Assembly: GCA_045803245.1 (NCBI GenBank)
Contig: JBJMPK010000122.1
Span: 1 to 64,000 of the forward strand
DNA: 64,000 nucleotides
Reading direction: 5' to 3'
DNA from: CAVVWJ01 sp045803245
Lineage (GTDB): Bacteria; Gemmatimonadota; Gemmatimonadetes; Gemmatimonadales; GWC2-71-9
The translations under genes were made by a program, and so were the position numbers. Below are positions 55,480 through 63,836 of this stretch, piece after piece; positions within the stretch are counted from its first letter, which is position 1, and the number at the start of each line of letters is the position of its first letter. Below the pieces are notes generated by a model. That model worked only from the letters and a program-made list of their open reading frames with translations, was not told where the DNA came from and did no database searches.

Positions 55480-56598
55480 ATGTCGGACGCATTCTTCAGC
55501 TCCGACGACTTCGACGAACAAGCCCATCACCTCTACAATGAAGGCCGCTACGATGAAGCCCTGACCGTCCTGAAGGAAGGCATCGCTCTTTATCCCCACG
55601 CAGTCGAACTGCATATCGGCCGAGCCTATGCTCACCTCGCACGGGAGGAATTCGCCTGGGCGCGGCGCAGCTTCGAGCAGGCCCTTGCCCTCGATCCCGA
55701 TCATGAAGACGGACTCGCCGGTCTAGGTGAGACGCTGCTCAAGCTGGGAGACCGGGCCGGCGCCATGCGGGCAGTCGAGCGGATCCTGCAGTTGGGGTTT
55801 CAGGACGACCACGAGCTCATGCTCCAGATCGGGCGGGCCCTCTTTCGGGAAGGGCTGGTTGCGCCGGCGCACCGTTTCTTCGATCTAGCCGCCGCGGCCC
55901 ATCCCGAATCGCCCGACGCCGCTGCTTGCCTGGGCTACGCGTCGCACCGGCTGGGCAACGATGCCGGCTCGCTCTATTGGCTCCGACGAGCGCTGGAAAT
56001 CGACGCGACCTACAGTGAAGCCAGGATCTACCTCGCCAACCTGCTCTACGATCGGGGCGAGACCGAAGCCGCGCTCCACCATCTCGAGCGGACCCAGCCG
56101 GAGGATCACTATGACGAGCTGGGCATTTGGCGTCACATCGAGCTGAAGAAGACCATCTACCGGCTGCCGGACGAGGATCCCGAGCTCGCTCCCTGGTTGG
56201 TGCGGTTGGGCGAAGTGGCCGGTGAACCTGACTCGATCGACATGCTGCTGGCCGAAGTGGAGGCCCAAAACGCAGACGGGGGTGTCCGAGACCCACACCA
56301 GCTCGAGCTGTTCGGCACCCTTCTGAGTGAGCTCCATGCCATGCAGAAGAAGCCGGGTCATGCCGAATCCCACCTGATCATGACCCTTGCCGGCCACAGC
56401 ATTCGGGGCACCTGGGATGAAATCCTGCTGCAGATGAAGGCCGCCGACCGGGAGTGGGCCAAGGGCTCGCTCAGCGATTTCATGGCCAGCCTGGCCCGGC
56501 GCGGTCACGCGGAGACCGGCGTGGTAATCCCTACCACCGATGCGGAGGCTTTCATTCGGGGCAGCGCGGAGGCGGGAGTGCTTCGGATCGTCCAATAA
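55480..56598 (+). CDS. Tetratricopeptide-repeat protein
   Basis: Cytoplasmic protein of 372 residues. About five TPR motifs (residues 10-210: ALTVLKEGIALYPHAVELHIGRAYAHLA, FEQALALDPDHEDGLAGLGETLLKLG, SLYWLRRALEIDATYSEARIYLANLLYDRGE), then a C-terminal domain with an acidic helix and HAETGVVIPTTDAEAF. Role likely in protein-protein assembly; partner unknown. A terminator follows. Confidence 0.82.
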   Translation: MSDAFFSSDDFDEQAHHLYNEGRYDEALTVLKEGIALYPHAVELHIGRAYAHLAREEFAWARRSFEQALALDPDHEDGLAGLGETLLKLGDRAGAMRAVERILQLGFQDDHELMLQIGRALFREGLVAPAHRFFDLAAAAHPESPDAAACLGYASHRLGNDAGSLYWLRRALEIDATYSEARIYLANLLYDRGETEAALHHLERTQPEDHYDELGIWRHIELKKTIYRLPDEDPELAPWLVRLGEVAGEPDSIDMLLAEVEAQNADGGVRDPHQLELFGTLLSELHAMQKKPGHAESHLIMTLAGHSIRGTWDEILLQMKAADREWAKGSLSDFMASLARRGHAETGVVIPTTDAEAFIRGSAEAGVLRIVQ

Positions 56599-56631
56599 GA
56601 CGTAAGCGGCGCTGCAAAGGCGTGAGCGGTG

Positions 56632-56674
56632 AGCGGGGGGCCCGGTTAAATTTCGGACTCCCCGCTTGTTTTCC
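56632..56674 (+). terminator. Rho-independent terminator after TPR gene
   Basis: AGCGGGG (56632-56638) pairs with CCCCGCT (56660-56666), with an inner CCG/CGG step, followed by TGTTTT. The M16 gene starts 22 bases later. Confidence 0.55.
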
Positions 56675-56695
56675 GAGTACAGGGATTGAACTGCG

Positions 56696-59362
56696 ATGAC
56701 CGTTTCCAGCGCCCGCTCACCGCTCACCTCACACCTCTCACCTGTCTGGACGGCGGGCGTCCGCCGCGAAGTTCTCCCCAACGGCCTCACTCTACTGGTT
56801 CAGCCGGACCATTCCGCGCCGGTCGTGGCGGTGGTCACCCACGTGAAGGCGGGGTTCTTCGATGAACCCGACCGGTGGACCGGTATTTCGCACGTGCTGG
56901 AGCACATGTTCTTCACGGGACCGGCTCGACGCGGGGTGGGTCAGATTGCCCGGGAAACCAAAGCCGCGGGGGGGTATCTCAACGCCGGTACCGGGTACGA
57001 TCACACCAGCTATTTCAGCGTGCTTCCATCGTCGGGACTCGAAACGGCCCTGGATATCCAGGCCGATGCGCTGCGCCATTCGGTTATCGATGCCGATGAG
57101 CTGCGCCGAGAGCTCCAGGTCATCGTTCAGGAGGCCAAACGGAAGCTGGATACGGCCAGTGCCGTGGCCCACGAGACCCTGCACCAGGTCATGTTCGACC
57201 GGCATCGGATCAGGCGCTGGCGCATTGGACGGGAGGACCAGTTGGCCCGGCTGACTCGCGACGATGTCTGGTCCTATTATCGCTCACGGTATGTCCCGGA
57301 GCGCACCATTGTGGCGATCGCGGGGGATATCGACCCAGACCGCGGGTTGGAGCTGGGCCGGGCGGCCTACGTCGGGTGGACTGCCGCACCTGGCGCAGTG
57401 GATCCGTCACCGGACGAGCCTCCCCATCGGGAAGTCCGGGCCCGGACCCTCCGGGGCGACGTCAGCCAGGCTGAGCTGGTCCTGGGCTGGCGTACGGTAC
57501 CGCCCCTTCACCAGGACGCACCCGCCCTGGATCTCGCTGCCGCGGTGCTAGGATCAGGCCGGGGGAGCTGGCTCTACCGGGCGCTGCGCGAGCGGGGGAT
57601 CGTGACGTCGATCTCCGCCCATAATTACACGCCGACGGAGCTGGGAGTCTTCAGCATCGGGGCCGACCTCGCCCCGGAGAGGCTGCCGCTCGCGCTCGAA
57701 GCCATCGCGGAGTCCGTCGCCCGGCTCACCCTCTTGGGGCCAGACGCCGGGGAGCTCGAGCGAGCGCGGACGCTGCTCCAATCGCGCTGGGCTCGCCGGC
57801 TCGAACCGATGGAAGGAAAGGCTGCCGCTCTGGCCTCGGCGGAGGCTCTGGAGCACGTGTCGTTCTTAGATCGTGAGTACGAGGCCCTGGGGCGGGTCGA
57901 GCCGGATGAGCTACGCGCCGCGGCAGCCCGGTACCTCCACCCGGACGACATTTCCGCCGTGGTTTACCTGCCAGATAATGCCGGCCCCCAACTGGATGCC
58001 CAGCTGCTGGAGCAGAGCTTCGCGGTTTCGGCGCTGCGGAAACCGTCCTCGGTTTCGCCCGCCCGTATCGATGTGCCACGGCCGGTCCGTCTGGCCGGCC
58101 GCAGCGAAGCGGAGGTGTTCCACACCGCCCTTCCCGGAGTGGACCTTCTGGTTCGACAGAAGCCTGGCGTTCCTCTGGCCACCCTGGGGATGTACGTACC
58201 GCGGCCGGAGTTCGATCCCCCGGAATCGGCCGGTCTCGGTGCCCTGGTGGTTCGAAGCTCTGTGCGTGGGGCTGGGGCTTTCGACACCGGAGAGCTGGCA
58301 TTTGCGTTCGAGCACCTCGGTGGCACGCTGGCTGCCAGCGTTGCCTCGGACTGGTTGGGCTTCGGCACCACGGTGCTCTCCGAGCATCTGGGCGAGGCCG
58401 GGGTTCTCATCGACACCGTATTCAGCACACCGCGGCTGGTCGAGGCCGACGTCCTCACCGAGCGAGAGCTCATGATTCGGGAGGCCGAGCAGGTTGCCGA
58501 TGACATGTTTCGTTACCCGTTTCAGTTGGGCTTCTCGGCGGCATTCGGCAATGCCGGATACGGTCTACCCGCAAGCGGCCTTCCCGACACACTGGCCAAC
58601 ATCGGTGCGGCGGAGGTGCGGAACTGGCACGAGCGCGCTCTGCTCGGGGTCCGACCGGTCGTGGTTGCGGTGGGAGACATCGAGCCGGAGTCGGCCGCGG
58701 CCACCCTGGCCGGTATCTTTCAAAAGCGGAGTCACGCGCCTGACCACCGAACGCTGTCGGACCTTCCCTGGGCTGTGACCAGGTCCGAGGGCTCCACCAA
58801 TGTGGTCACCCGGGAAAAGGCCCAGGCGGCGCTCGCGATGATCTTTCCCGGTCCCCAGCGGCGTGATCCCGACCGATTCGCGGCCGAAGTCTGGGCTGCG
58901 GTTGCGAGCGGGCTCGGTGGAAGGATGTTCGAGGCGCTGCGGGACCGGCGGTCTCTCGCCTATACCGTGCTTGCGTCGAGTTGGCAGCGGGGCCGAGCCG
59001 GGGCATTGGTGACGTACATCGCGACGTCGCCCGACCGCGAGGCCGAGGCCCGGGCCGCCATGCTGCAGGAGCTGGAGCGGTTCACACGCGAGCCGGTCAG
59101 TGCCTCCGAGCTGGGGCAAGCCATCAGCTACCTGGCGGGCCAGGCGGAAGTCGGGCGGCAGAGTGGAAGCGCGCTGGCGGGCGAGATCCTCGAGGCATGG
59201 CTCATCGGCAACGGTCTCGAGGATCTGGAAAATCCGGGTGCGGCATTCCGAAGGGTCACGGCGGACCAGGTCCTGCGGATCGCCAGTCGGTATCTCGAGC
59301 CGTCCCAGCGGGCGGAAGGGGTGGTGCGGGGTACCGGGCTCAGCTCGCCAATCGCCGGTTGA
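56696..59362 (+). CDS. Two-domain M16-family zinc metallopeptidase
   Basis: Protein of 888 residues made of two pitrilysin-like halves. The first half has the inverted zinc motif HVLEHMFF (His-x-x-Glu-His) with the distal Glu in VIVQEAKRK. The second half (from about 470) is a non-catalytic partner repeat (VPLATLGMYVPRPEFDPPESAG, and RRDPDRFAAEVWAAVASGLGGRMFEALRDRRSLAY). No signal peptide, so cytoplasmic or leaderless. M16 enzymes clear peptides or process precursors. A PqqF-type role (PqqA processing) is conceivable for a window with a pqq operon, but nothing specific supports it. Confidence 0.92.
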   Translation: MTVSSARSPLTSHLSPVWTAGVRREVLPNGLTLLVQPDHSAPVVAVVTHVKAGFFDEPDRWTGISHVLEHMFFTGPARRGVGQIARETKAAGGYLNAGTGYDHTSYFSVLPSSGLETALDIQADALRHSVIDADELRRELQVIVQEAKRKLDTASAVAHETLHQVMFDRHRIRRWRIGREDQLARLTRDDVWSYYRSRYVPERTIVAIAGDIDPDRGLELGRAAYVGWTAAPGAVDPSPDEPPHREVRARTLRGDVSQAELVLGWRTVPPLHQDAPALDLAAAVLGSGRGSWLYRALRERGIVTSISAHNYTPTELGVFSIGADLAPERLPLALEAIAESVARLTLLGPDAGELERARTLLQSRWARRLEPMEGKAAALASAEALEHVSFLDREYEALGRVEPDELRAAAARYLHPDDISAVVYLPDNAGPQLDAQLLEQSFAVSALRKPSSVSPARIDVPRPVRLAGRSEAEVFHTALPGVDLLVRQKPGVPLATLGMYVPRPEFDPPESAGLGALVVRSSVRGAGAFDTGELAFAFEHLGGTLAASVASDWLGFGTTVLSEHLGEAGVLIDTVFSTPRLVEADVLTERELMIREAEQVADDMFRYPFQLGFSAAFGNAGYGLPASGLPDTLANIGAAEVRNWHERALLGVRPVVVAVGDIEPESAAATLAGIFQKRSHAPDHRTLSDLPWAVTRSEGSTNVVTREKAQAALAMIFPGPQRRDPDRFAAEVWAAVASGLGGRMFEALRDRRSLAYTVLASSWQRGRAGALVTYIATSPDREAEARAAMLQELERFTREPVSASELGQAISYLAGQAEVGRQSGSALAGEILEAWLIGNGLEDLENPGAAFRRVTADQVLRIASRYLEPSQRAEGVVRGTGLSSPIAG

Positions 59363-59645
59363 TCACATCGATTCCTTTGCTGACGTTCGCGGGCGCTCGG
59401 GCGATAATCTCGACCAGGCAGATCCCTTCTGCAGGCGCGCCATGCAGCACGATGTGGCCCTCGAGGCAGAGCAGAGCGACTGCGATACCGCCGGCACCCT
59501 CGCGCACTACCGGGGGTCCCAGCGAGGGCATACCGGCTGCACCCGCGGCGGAGACCAACAGGGCGGCCAGCGTATCGGTGTCCCGGAGTTTGACAGGATC
59601 CACCGAGGTGAGCTCGAGTAGCTGGTGATTGAACGTGGCGCTCAC
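59340..59645 (-). CDS. S-adenosylmethionine-decarboxylase-like protein lacking the pyruvoyl Ser
   Basis: Protein of 101 residues with the SpeD fold pattern: HQLLELTSVDPVKLRDTDTLAALL, then GAGGIAVALLCLEGHIVLHGAPAEG. In active SpeD the residue before His64 is the Ser that becomes pyruvoyl (ESH); here it is Gly63 (EGH), so decarboxylase activity is unlikely. It overlaps the M16 gene end by 23 bases (convergent) and follows the nucleotidyltransferase gene after 17 bases. Confidence 0.55.
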   Translation of the reverse strand: MSATFNHQLLELTSVDPVKLRDTDTLAALLVSAAGAAGMPSLGPPVVREGAGGIAVALLCLEGHIVLHGAPAEGICLVEIIARAPANVSKGIDVINRRLAS

Positions 59646-59662
59646 GAAGACTCCGCTTTCGA

Positions 59663-60436
59663 TCAGGCTCGAGCGGGGAACTTGGCCACCGCTTCCCGGT
59701 AGCCTTCCGGAACCCCGACGTCGAAAAACATGGCGGGGCTGATCGCACCCGCCAGCGCATCGCGCCGGGCCAGGCGCTGCATCACCGGAACGTCGTCGAG
59801 CTCGACGCCGGGTCCCAGTCCGCGCCCCACCTCCTCGAACTCATTCAGGATGTCTCCCGGAAATGCCATCCGGCCGATCGGGGTCACGGCCACCTGATCG
59901 CCCGCGGTATCGAACCGACCCGCTCCCTTGTCTGCCACGGCCGTAACCCGCAGGGTGCCGTCCGGCGCGTTGCGAACCGAGGCTCTGCCCGTCGCGCCTT
60001 TCGAGCCCGCGGTCTTGCGCTCGATCTCGGCGAGAAGGACCGTGGCCAAGCCGGTCTTCCGATAGGTGGCGAGCAGGGGAACCGTAGGGTTGGGTCCTTG
60101 AAACAGGTTGTCGGGAAGCAGCGCCACAAAGGGGGAACCCGCGAGCTGGTCCCGCGCCCTCAGGAACGCATCGCCGAGGCCACGGGGATGGTCCTGGGGC
60201 ACGAACTCCAGCTCGAGCGGCCCCTGGTAGTTCCGGGCGACCGCCTCGAGCATCGGCTTATGGGGATTGGTGATGATGATGGCCCGCAGTAACCCGGCAT
60301 CGGCTGCCTCATCCAGGGTCCAGTACAGTACCGGCTTCAGTCCAACCGGAAGCATCTCTTTCGGCAGCCAGCGGGTAATCGGATGAAGCCGGGTGCCCAG
60401 ACCCCCACACGGAATGACCGCCGTGTCGAGCATCAT
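59663..60436 (-). CDS. Sugar-phosphate nucleotidyltransferase (GalU-like)
   Basis: Protein of 257 residues with the nucleotidyltransferase fold: AVIPCGGLGTRLHPITRWLPKEMLPVG (nucleotide loop), QDHPRGLGDAFLRA and LLPDNLF. It makes a UDP- or dTDP-sugar for polysaccharide or lipid synthesis; GalU-type is the best guess. No glycosyltransferase is nearby. Divergent from the phosphatidyltransferase gene. Confidence 0.88.
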   Translation of the reverse strand: MMLDTAVIPCGGLGTRLHPITRWLPKEMLPVGLKPVLYWTLDEAADAGLLRAIIITNPHKPMLEAVARNYQGPLELEFVPQDHPRGLGDAFLRARDQLAGSPFVALLPDNLFQGPNPTVPLLATYRKTGLATVLLAEIERKTAGSKGATGRASVRNAPDGTLRVTAVADKGAGRFDTAGDQVAVTPIGRMAFPGDILNEFEEVGRGLGPGVELDDVPVMQRLARRDALAGAISPAMFFDVGVPEGYREAVAKFPARA

Positions 60437-60519
60437 GAGGGAGCCAAGGTCACGATGTGATGGAGAGCCGGAGGAAGGACCTGGGTATCTTGTACGCTCA
60501 CGTTCAGTGAGGGAACAGC

Positions 60520-61074
60520 GTGTCCGAAGCTAGTTCTGGTCGGAGGGGCGAGCAAGGCCGCCGGCACCTGAAGCCGGCTGACGTGGTCAGCTTCATCCGG
60601 ATACCGTTGGCGTTGGCGTTCGTTCTGGTATCGAGCCCCGATTGGCGGTTGGGCATTCTTGGCGCCTGTGCCGCCAGCGACCTCCTCGACGGACCGGTCG
60701 CGCGCCGCTTCGGCAGCTCGGCTCTGGGTCCCGTCGTCGATCCCATTGCGGATAAGCTGTTCATGGCATGCGCCTTCGGCGTGGTGGCGTTCTCCGGACG
60801 GCTGGAGCTGTACGAAGTGGCGGCGGTCCTGCTGCGCGACGCGGTGGCCACGGTCGCATTCGTCAGCACCTACCTTTCCCACCGGCCCAGGGCCATTCCT
60901 GCCCGCCCCGGTGGCAAGGCCGTGACCGTCGCCCAGGTCCTCACCCTGGTGGCATTCCTCCTCGACTCTCCCCTCCTGAGGCCGATGGCCTGGGCCACGG
61001 GCGCGATCGCCATTTACGCCATCTGGGACTACTACAAGGTGGCGCCCCGGGCCGGGCGAAGGGTGGGAGAGTAA
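60520..61074 (+). CDS. CDP-alcohol phosphatidyltransferase family protein
   Basis: Membrane enzyme of 184 residues. The catalytic motif Asp-x2-Asp-Gly-x2-Ala-Arg-x8-Gly-x3-Asp-x3-Asp is complete (from SDLLDGPVARR to DPIADK). It transfers a phosphoalcohol from or to CDP-diacylglycerol, for example in phosphatidylglycerol-phosphate synthesis. GTG start with GAGG six bases upstream. It is coupled to the OsmC gene one base later. Confidence 0.9.
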   Translation: MSEASSGRRGEQGRRHLKPADVVSFIRIPLALAFVLVSSPDWRLGILGACAASDLLDGPVARRFGSSALGPVVDPIADKLFMACAFGVVAFSGRLELYEVAAVLLRDAVATVAFVSTYLSHRPRAIPARPGGKAVTVAQVLTLVAFLLDSPLLRPMAWATGAIAIYAIWDYYKVAPRAGRRVGE

Positions 61075-61075
61075 C

Positions 61076-61486
61076 GTGGCGCGAGAGACGAAGCGGGCGA
61101 TTCTCACCTGGCAGGAGGGGCTCCGCTTTTCGGCCGGCTCACCCGATGGGCCGACCATGACCGTCGACGGCGACAACGCCGCCGGCCCGGGACCCATGTT
61201 GACCCTCTTGCTGGCGGCAGCGGCCTGCACCGCATCTGACGTGGTCGTGATCCTGGAGAAGATGCGAATCAAGCTGGCTGCCCTCCGGATCGAGATCGAG
61301 GGAGTCCGGCGGGAGGAGGAGCCCCGTCGCTATGTCTCGATCCATTTCGACTACCGCCTGGGGGGAGTGGGACTCGACCCGGCCAAGGCGCGTCGAGCCA
61401 TCGATCTGTCGTTGGAGAAGTATTGTTCGGTGGTTCATTCTCTGGCACCCGACATCGCGATCACCTATGCGCTTTCCCTGGAGTGA
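61076..61486 (+). CDS. OsmC/YhfA-family protein
   Basis: Protein of 136 residues with the OsmC fold and two Cys in the expected positions (AAACTASDV and EKYCSVVHSL). OsmC-type proteins reduce organic hydroperoxides; the YhfA branch, which this resembles, is less characterised. GTG start directly after the previous stop. Its last 20 bases overlap the next gene. Confidence 0.85.
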   Translation: MARETKRAILTWQEGLRFSAGSPDGPTMTVDGDNAAGPGPMLTLLLAAAACTASDVVVILEKMRIKLAALRIEIEGVRREEEPRRYVSIHFDYRLGGVGLDPAKARRAIDLSLEKYCSVVHSLAPDIAITYALSLE

Positions 61487-61934
61487 AGTGATCGCAACGG
61501 CCTGGGCTATTGGGGGAGCCGCTCAAGGGGCCGCGCAGCAGGTCCGGGAGATCGGTATTGAAGCGGTGGCCGCCTCGTCGGACCCCGCGCTTCTTGTCGC
61601 AGGACCCTACGGTGCCCTCCGCCCTTCCGGCAGAACCCGGATTTCCGCCGCATTCGGCGCCGGTGTCAGCGACGGAGCGTTTGCCTGGCGGGGTGAGGTG
61701 CTGGGCCACTTCCTCCTGAGCCCGGTGCTGCGGCGCGGTTGGGGAGCTTACTTCGGCGGAGGCCTGGCTGCGGTGGGTGGGCCGGTGAGTCGCGGCTATC
61801 TGGTAGTGACGCTGGGGATCGAGGAGCGCCCCGGAGGAAGGTCGGGCTGGTTCGCGGAGGGCGGCGTCGGCGGGGGAGTGAGAGTCGCGGCGGGATATCG
61901 ATGGCGGAAGTTTCCCGCCGGCTGGCCCCAATAA
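61467..61934 (+). CDS. Hypothetical protein, possibly outer-membrane
   Basis: Protein of 155 residues. N-terminus MRFPWSEVIATAWAIGGAAQGAAQ is weakly signal-like; later strands are Gly-rich (AYFGGGLAAVGGPVSRGYLVVTLGI, GGGVRVAAGYRWRKF), suggesting a small beta-barrel. No family recognised. ATG at 61467 overlaps the OsmC gene; the frame upstream is spurious. A terminator follows immediately. Confidence 0.55.
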   Translation: MRFPWSEVIATAWAIGGAAQGAAQQVREIGIEAVAASSDPALLVAGPYGALRPSGRTRISAAFGAGVSDGAFAWRGEVLGHFLLSPVLRRGWGAYFGGGLAAVGGPVSRGYLVVTLGIEERPGGRSGWFAEGGVGGGVRVAAGYRWRKFPAGWPQ

Positions 61935-61935
61935 G

Positions 61936-61968
61936 AACGCCCCGAAGGCTCCCGGGGCGTTTCGTCTT
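61936..61968 (+). terminator. Rho-independent terminator
   Basis: AACGCCCCG (61936-61944) and CGGGGCGTT (61953-61961) form a perfect 9-bp stem followed by TCGTCTT; placed two bases after a stop and between convergent genes. Confidence 0.85.
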
Positions 61969-61988
61969 CCATCTTCCGCTGCGGCAGT

Positions 61989-62246
61989 TCAGGCTGCGCC
62001 GGACTCGACCACCCGGCGTACCGGTTGGCAATAGCGCTCGCCCAGGATCCGAAGCTGGCCTAACTCTTCTCCCGCCAAATCCTCGTACCGGTCGGCAATG
62101 TACCCCATGGTATCGTCAAACCAGTCCTTCTGGTGCTCCGGCAGGGCCTCGATGACGCCACAGCGGAGAATATGGCTGAACAGCTCGTCACGCGCCTGGG
62201 CGAACGAAGCCGCCTCGGCGGTTGTGCGGGTCTTCTTCTTGGTCAT
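61989..62246 (-). CDS. Conserved hypothetical protein
   Basis: Soluble protein of 85 residues, helical, with EALPEHQKDWFDDTMGYIADRYEDL. Lys/Arg-rich start. No family recognised. It faces a palindrome in the divergent intergenic region. Confidence 0.6.
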   Translation of the reverse strand: MTKKKTRTTAEAASFAQARDELFSHILRCGVIEALPEHQKDWFDDTMGYIADRYEDLAGEELGQLRILGERYCQPVRRVVESGAA

Positions 62247-62305
62247 GCACCGTCCTTATCTAACAGTGTGCGGTTGCTCAATTTCACTGCGCTAAACATA
62301 ACCGA

Positions 62306-62323
62306 TTGCACCTTTTGGTGCAA
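62306..62323. promoter_or_regulatory. Palindrome TTGCACC-TTTT-GGTGCAA
   Basis: A perfect 7-bp inverted repeat with a four-base centre lies between divergent hypothetical genes. The arms equal the NtrC half-site (TGCACC/GGTGCA), but NtrC boxes normally have a five-base centre. Confidence 0.45.
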
Positions 62324-62443
62324 AGACTTGGGAGCTTAACTCCAAGCTGGCGACTGCCGACGCTCGACTCCCGACTCATTATCTTTACCGGCCGGATTAG
62401 CATGAACTTGACCGAAGGCGGCGGCTGCCTTCCAGGTGTTTCT

Positions 62444-62746
62444 ATGGCTGAGCATGACGAGGTGTATGGAAAGGAGCGGGCCGAGCGGCTTGCGGCACTG
62501 CTGCGGGCGCTGGCAGCCCGCATCCAGGAGCTGGACCGCAATGGCCAACTGCTCAGGGCCGGTCCGGAACTGCTTCGCTTGATGGGCGATGCGCGGAGTG
62601 AGCTGTTCCACTACGAGGTCCGCTCCACCTACGATACCCCCGAAATCGCCGACAACCGCCGCATCGTGGAAGAGGCGCGGCAAGACTCCTTTCTGCCTGA
62701 CGAACCAGAGGATGATGAGCCATGGCGGCCAAGCCGACCGGAATGA
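62444..62746 (+). CDS. Hypothetical protein, charged and helical
   Basis: Protein of 100 residues, helical (KERAERLAALLRALAARIQELD) and acidic at the end (LPDEPEDDEPW). Start ATG at 62444 has AGGTG five bases upstream; an ATG at 62402 is possible but lacks one. It overlaps the DsbA-like gene by 25 bases. Confidence 0.6.
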   Translation: MAEHDEVYGKERAERLAALLRALAARIQELDRNGQLLRAGPELLRLMGDARSELFHYEVRSTYDTPEIADNRRIVEEARQDSFLPDEPEDDEPWRPSRPE

Positions 62747-63405
62747 AGCGCTTTTATGCCGTGTTCGCTGTGCTGGCCATTATCGGAGTTGGAGTCCTGG
62801 GGTTTCTCATCAGCAGGCCTCGCACCGTAAGCATCCCCGCCAATGTCACGGTTCAGCCGTCGGACACCTCGGGATTTCACGGTTACGTAAAAGGCTCGGC
62901 CGATGCTCCGGTTGAGATCACCGAGTTCGCCGATTACCAGTGTCCCTTCTGCCAGACCTTTGCCACCCTGCAGATGCCCACCATCGAAGAACGGCTGATC
63001 AAGACCGGCCGACTCCGCTGGCGCTATCGCGACTTTCCCCTGCAGCAGCATTCGTTCTCCCGGTTGGCGGCGCACTCGGCGGCCTGTGCCGACGAGCAAG
63101 GCAAATACTGGCAGCAGCACGAACGGATCTATGAGGGTCAATCGGACTGGGCGGCGGCCCGGGACGCCGGCCCGATTTTCCGGCGGTACGCCAAGGAAAG
63201 CGGACTGGATCTCGGACGGTACGACGCGTGTATGAGCTCCGGGAAGTATGCCGGCCGGATTCAAGCCAGCCAGGATGAGGGAATTCGGCTCGGAGTGAGC
63301 TCGACGCCGACTCTCCTGGTGGGCAACAGACTCTATCAGGGTCGCTTCGATTCAGACGCCATAACCCGGTTGGTGGACTCTCTGGCGCCCCGCCGCCCCC
63401 AATGA
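62722..63405 (+). CDS. DsbA-family thioredoxin-fold oxidoreductase, membrane-anchored
   Basis: Protein of 227 residues with a membrane anchor (FYAVFAVLAIIGVGVLGFLI) and a DsbA fold: active site CPFC (Cys74, Cys77) and cis-Pro in SSTPTLLVG. It introduces disulfides in exported proteins. The next gene encodes a VKOR that would reoxidise it (overlap ATGA). Confidence 0.92.
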   Translation: MAAKPTGMKRFYAVFAVLAIIGVGVLGFLISRPRTVSIPANVTVQPSDTSGFHGYVKGSADAPVEITEFADYQCPFCQTFATLQMPTIEERLIKTGRLRWRYRDFPLQQHSFSRLAAHSAACADEQGKYWQQHERIYEGQSDWAAARDAGPIFRRYAKESGLDLGRYDACMSSGKYAGRIQASQDEGIRLGVSSTPTLLVGNRLYQGRFDSDAITRLVDSLAPRRPQ

Positions 63406-63836
63406 TCTATCGGATGAGCGCGGCGGTGTTGAGCCTCGCGGGTCTTTTCATCTCCGCTTATCTCTATCTCTACAAGATCGGCAAGATCGGTACGCTGGCT
63501 TGCGGGACCGGCGGCTGTGAGACGGTGCAGCTGAGTCCATGGAGCCGGCTGGGCGGGCTGGAGATCTCCTTGATCGGCGTTGCCGGCTACGCGACCCTCC
63601 TGGTGTTGAGTTTGGTCTCGTTGCACCCCCAGCGAGCATTGCAGCGCTGGCCCGCCACGGCGCTCGCTCTCCTCGCGGGAGTCGGTGTGTGCCTTACGAT
63701 ATATCTGACTTACCTGGAACTGTTCGTCATCCACGCCATTTGCCGGTGGTGCGTGGCCTCGGGCGTCATTATAGCCGCCACGTTCGCCGTGGCCCTGCTC
63801 GACCAGCGAAGGCTCTCCCGGGCGAGGGCTTCATAG
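63402..63836 (+). CDS. Vitamin K epoxide reductase (VKOR) homologue
   Basis: Membrane protein of 144 residues with four helices. Cys34 and Cys39 (CGTGGC) and the quinone-site pair Cys114-Cys117 (CRWC) are present. It passes electrons from the DsbA-like protein to quinone, replacing DsbB. It is coupled by overlap to the DsbA-like gene. Confidence 0.92.
   Translation: MIYRMSAAVLSLAGLFISAYLYLYKIGKIGTLACGTGGCETVQLSPWSRLGGLEISLIGVAGYATLLVLSLVSLHPQRALQRWPATALALLAGVGVCLTIYLTYLELFVIHAICRWCVASGVIIAATFAVALLDQRRLSRARAS

Noticed and set aside
56696..59362. PqqF assignment for the M16 peptidase
   Set aside because: It is 7 kb from pqqA on the other strand, and M16 peptidases are common; no specific evidence.
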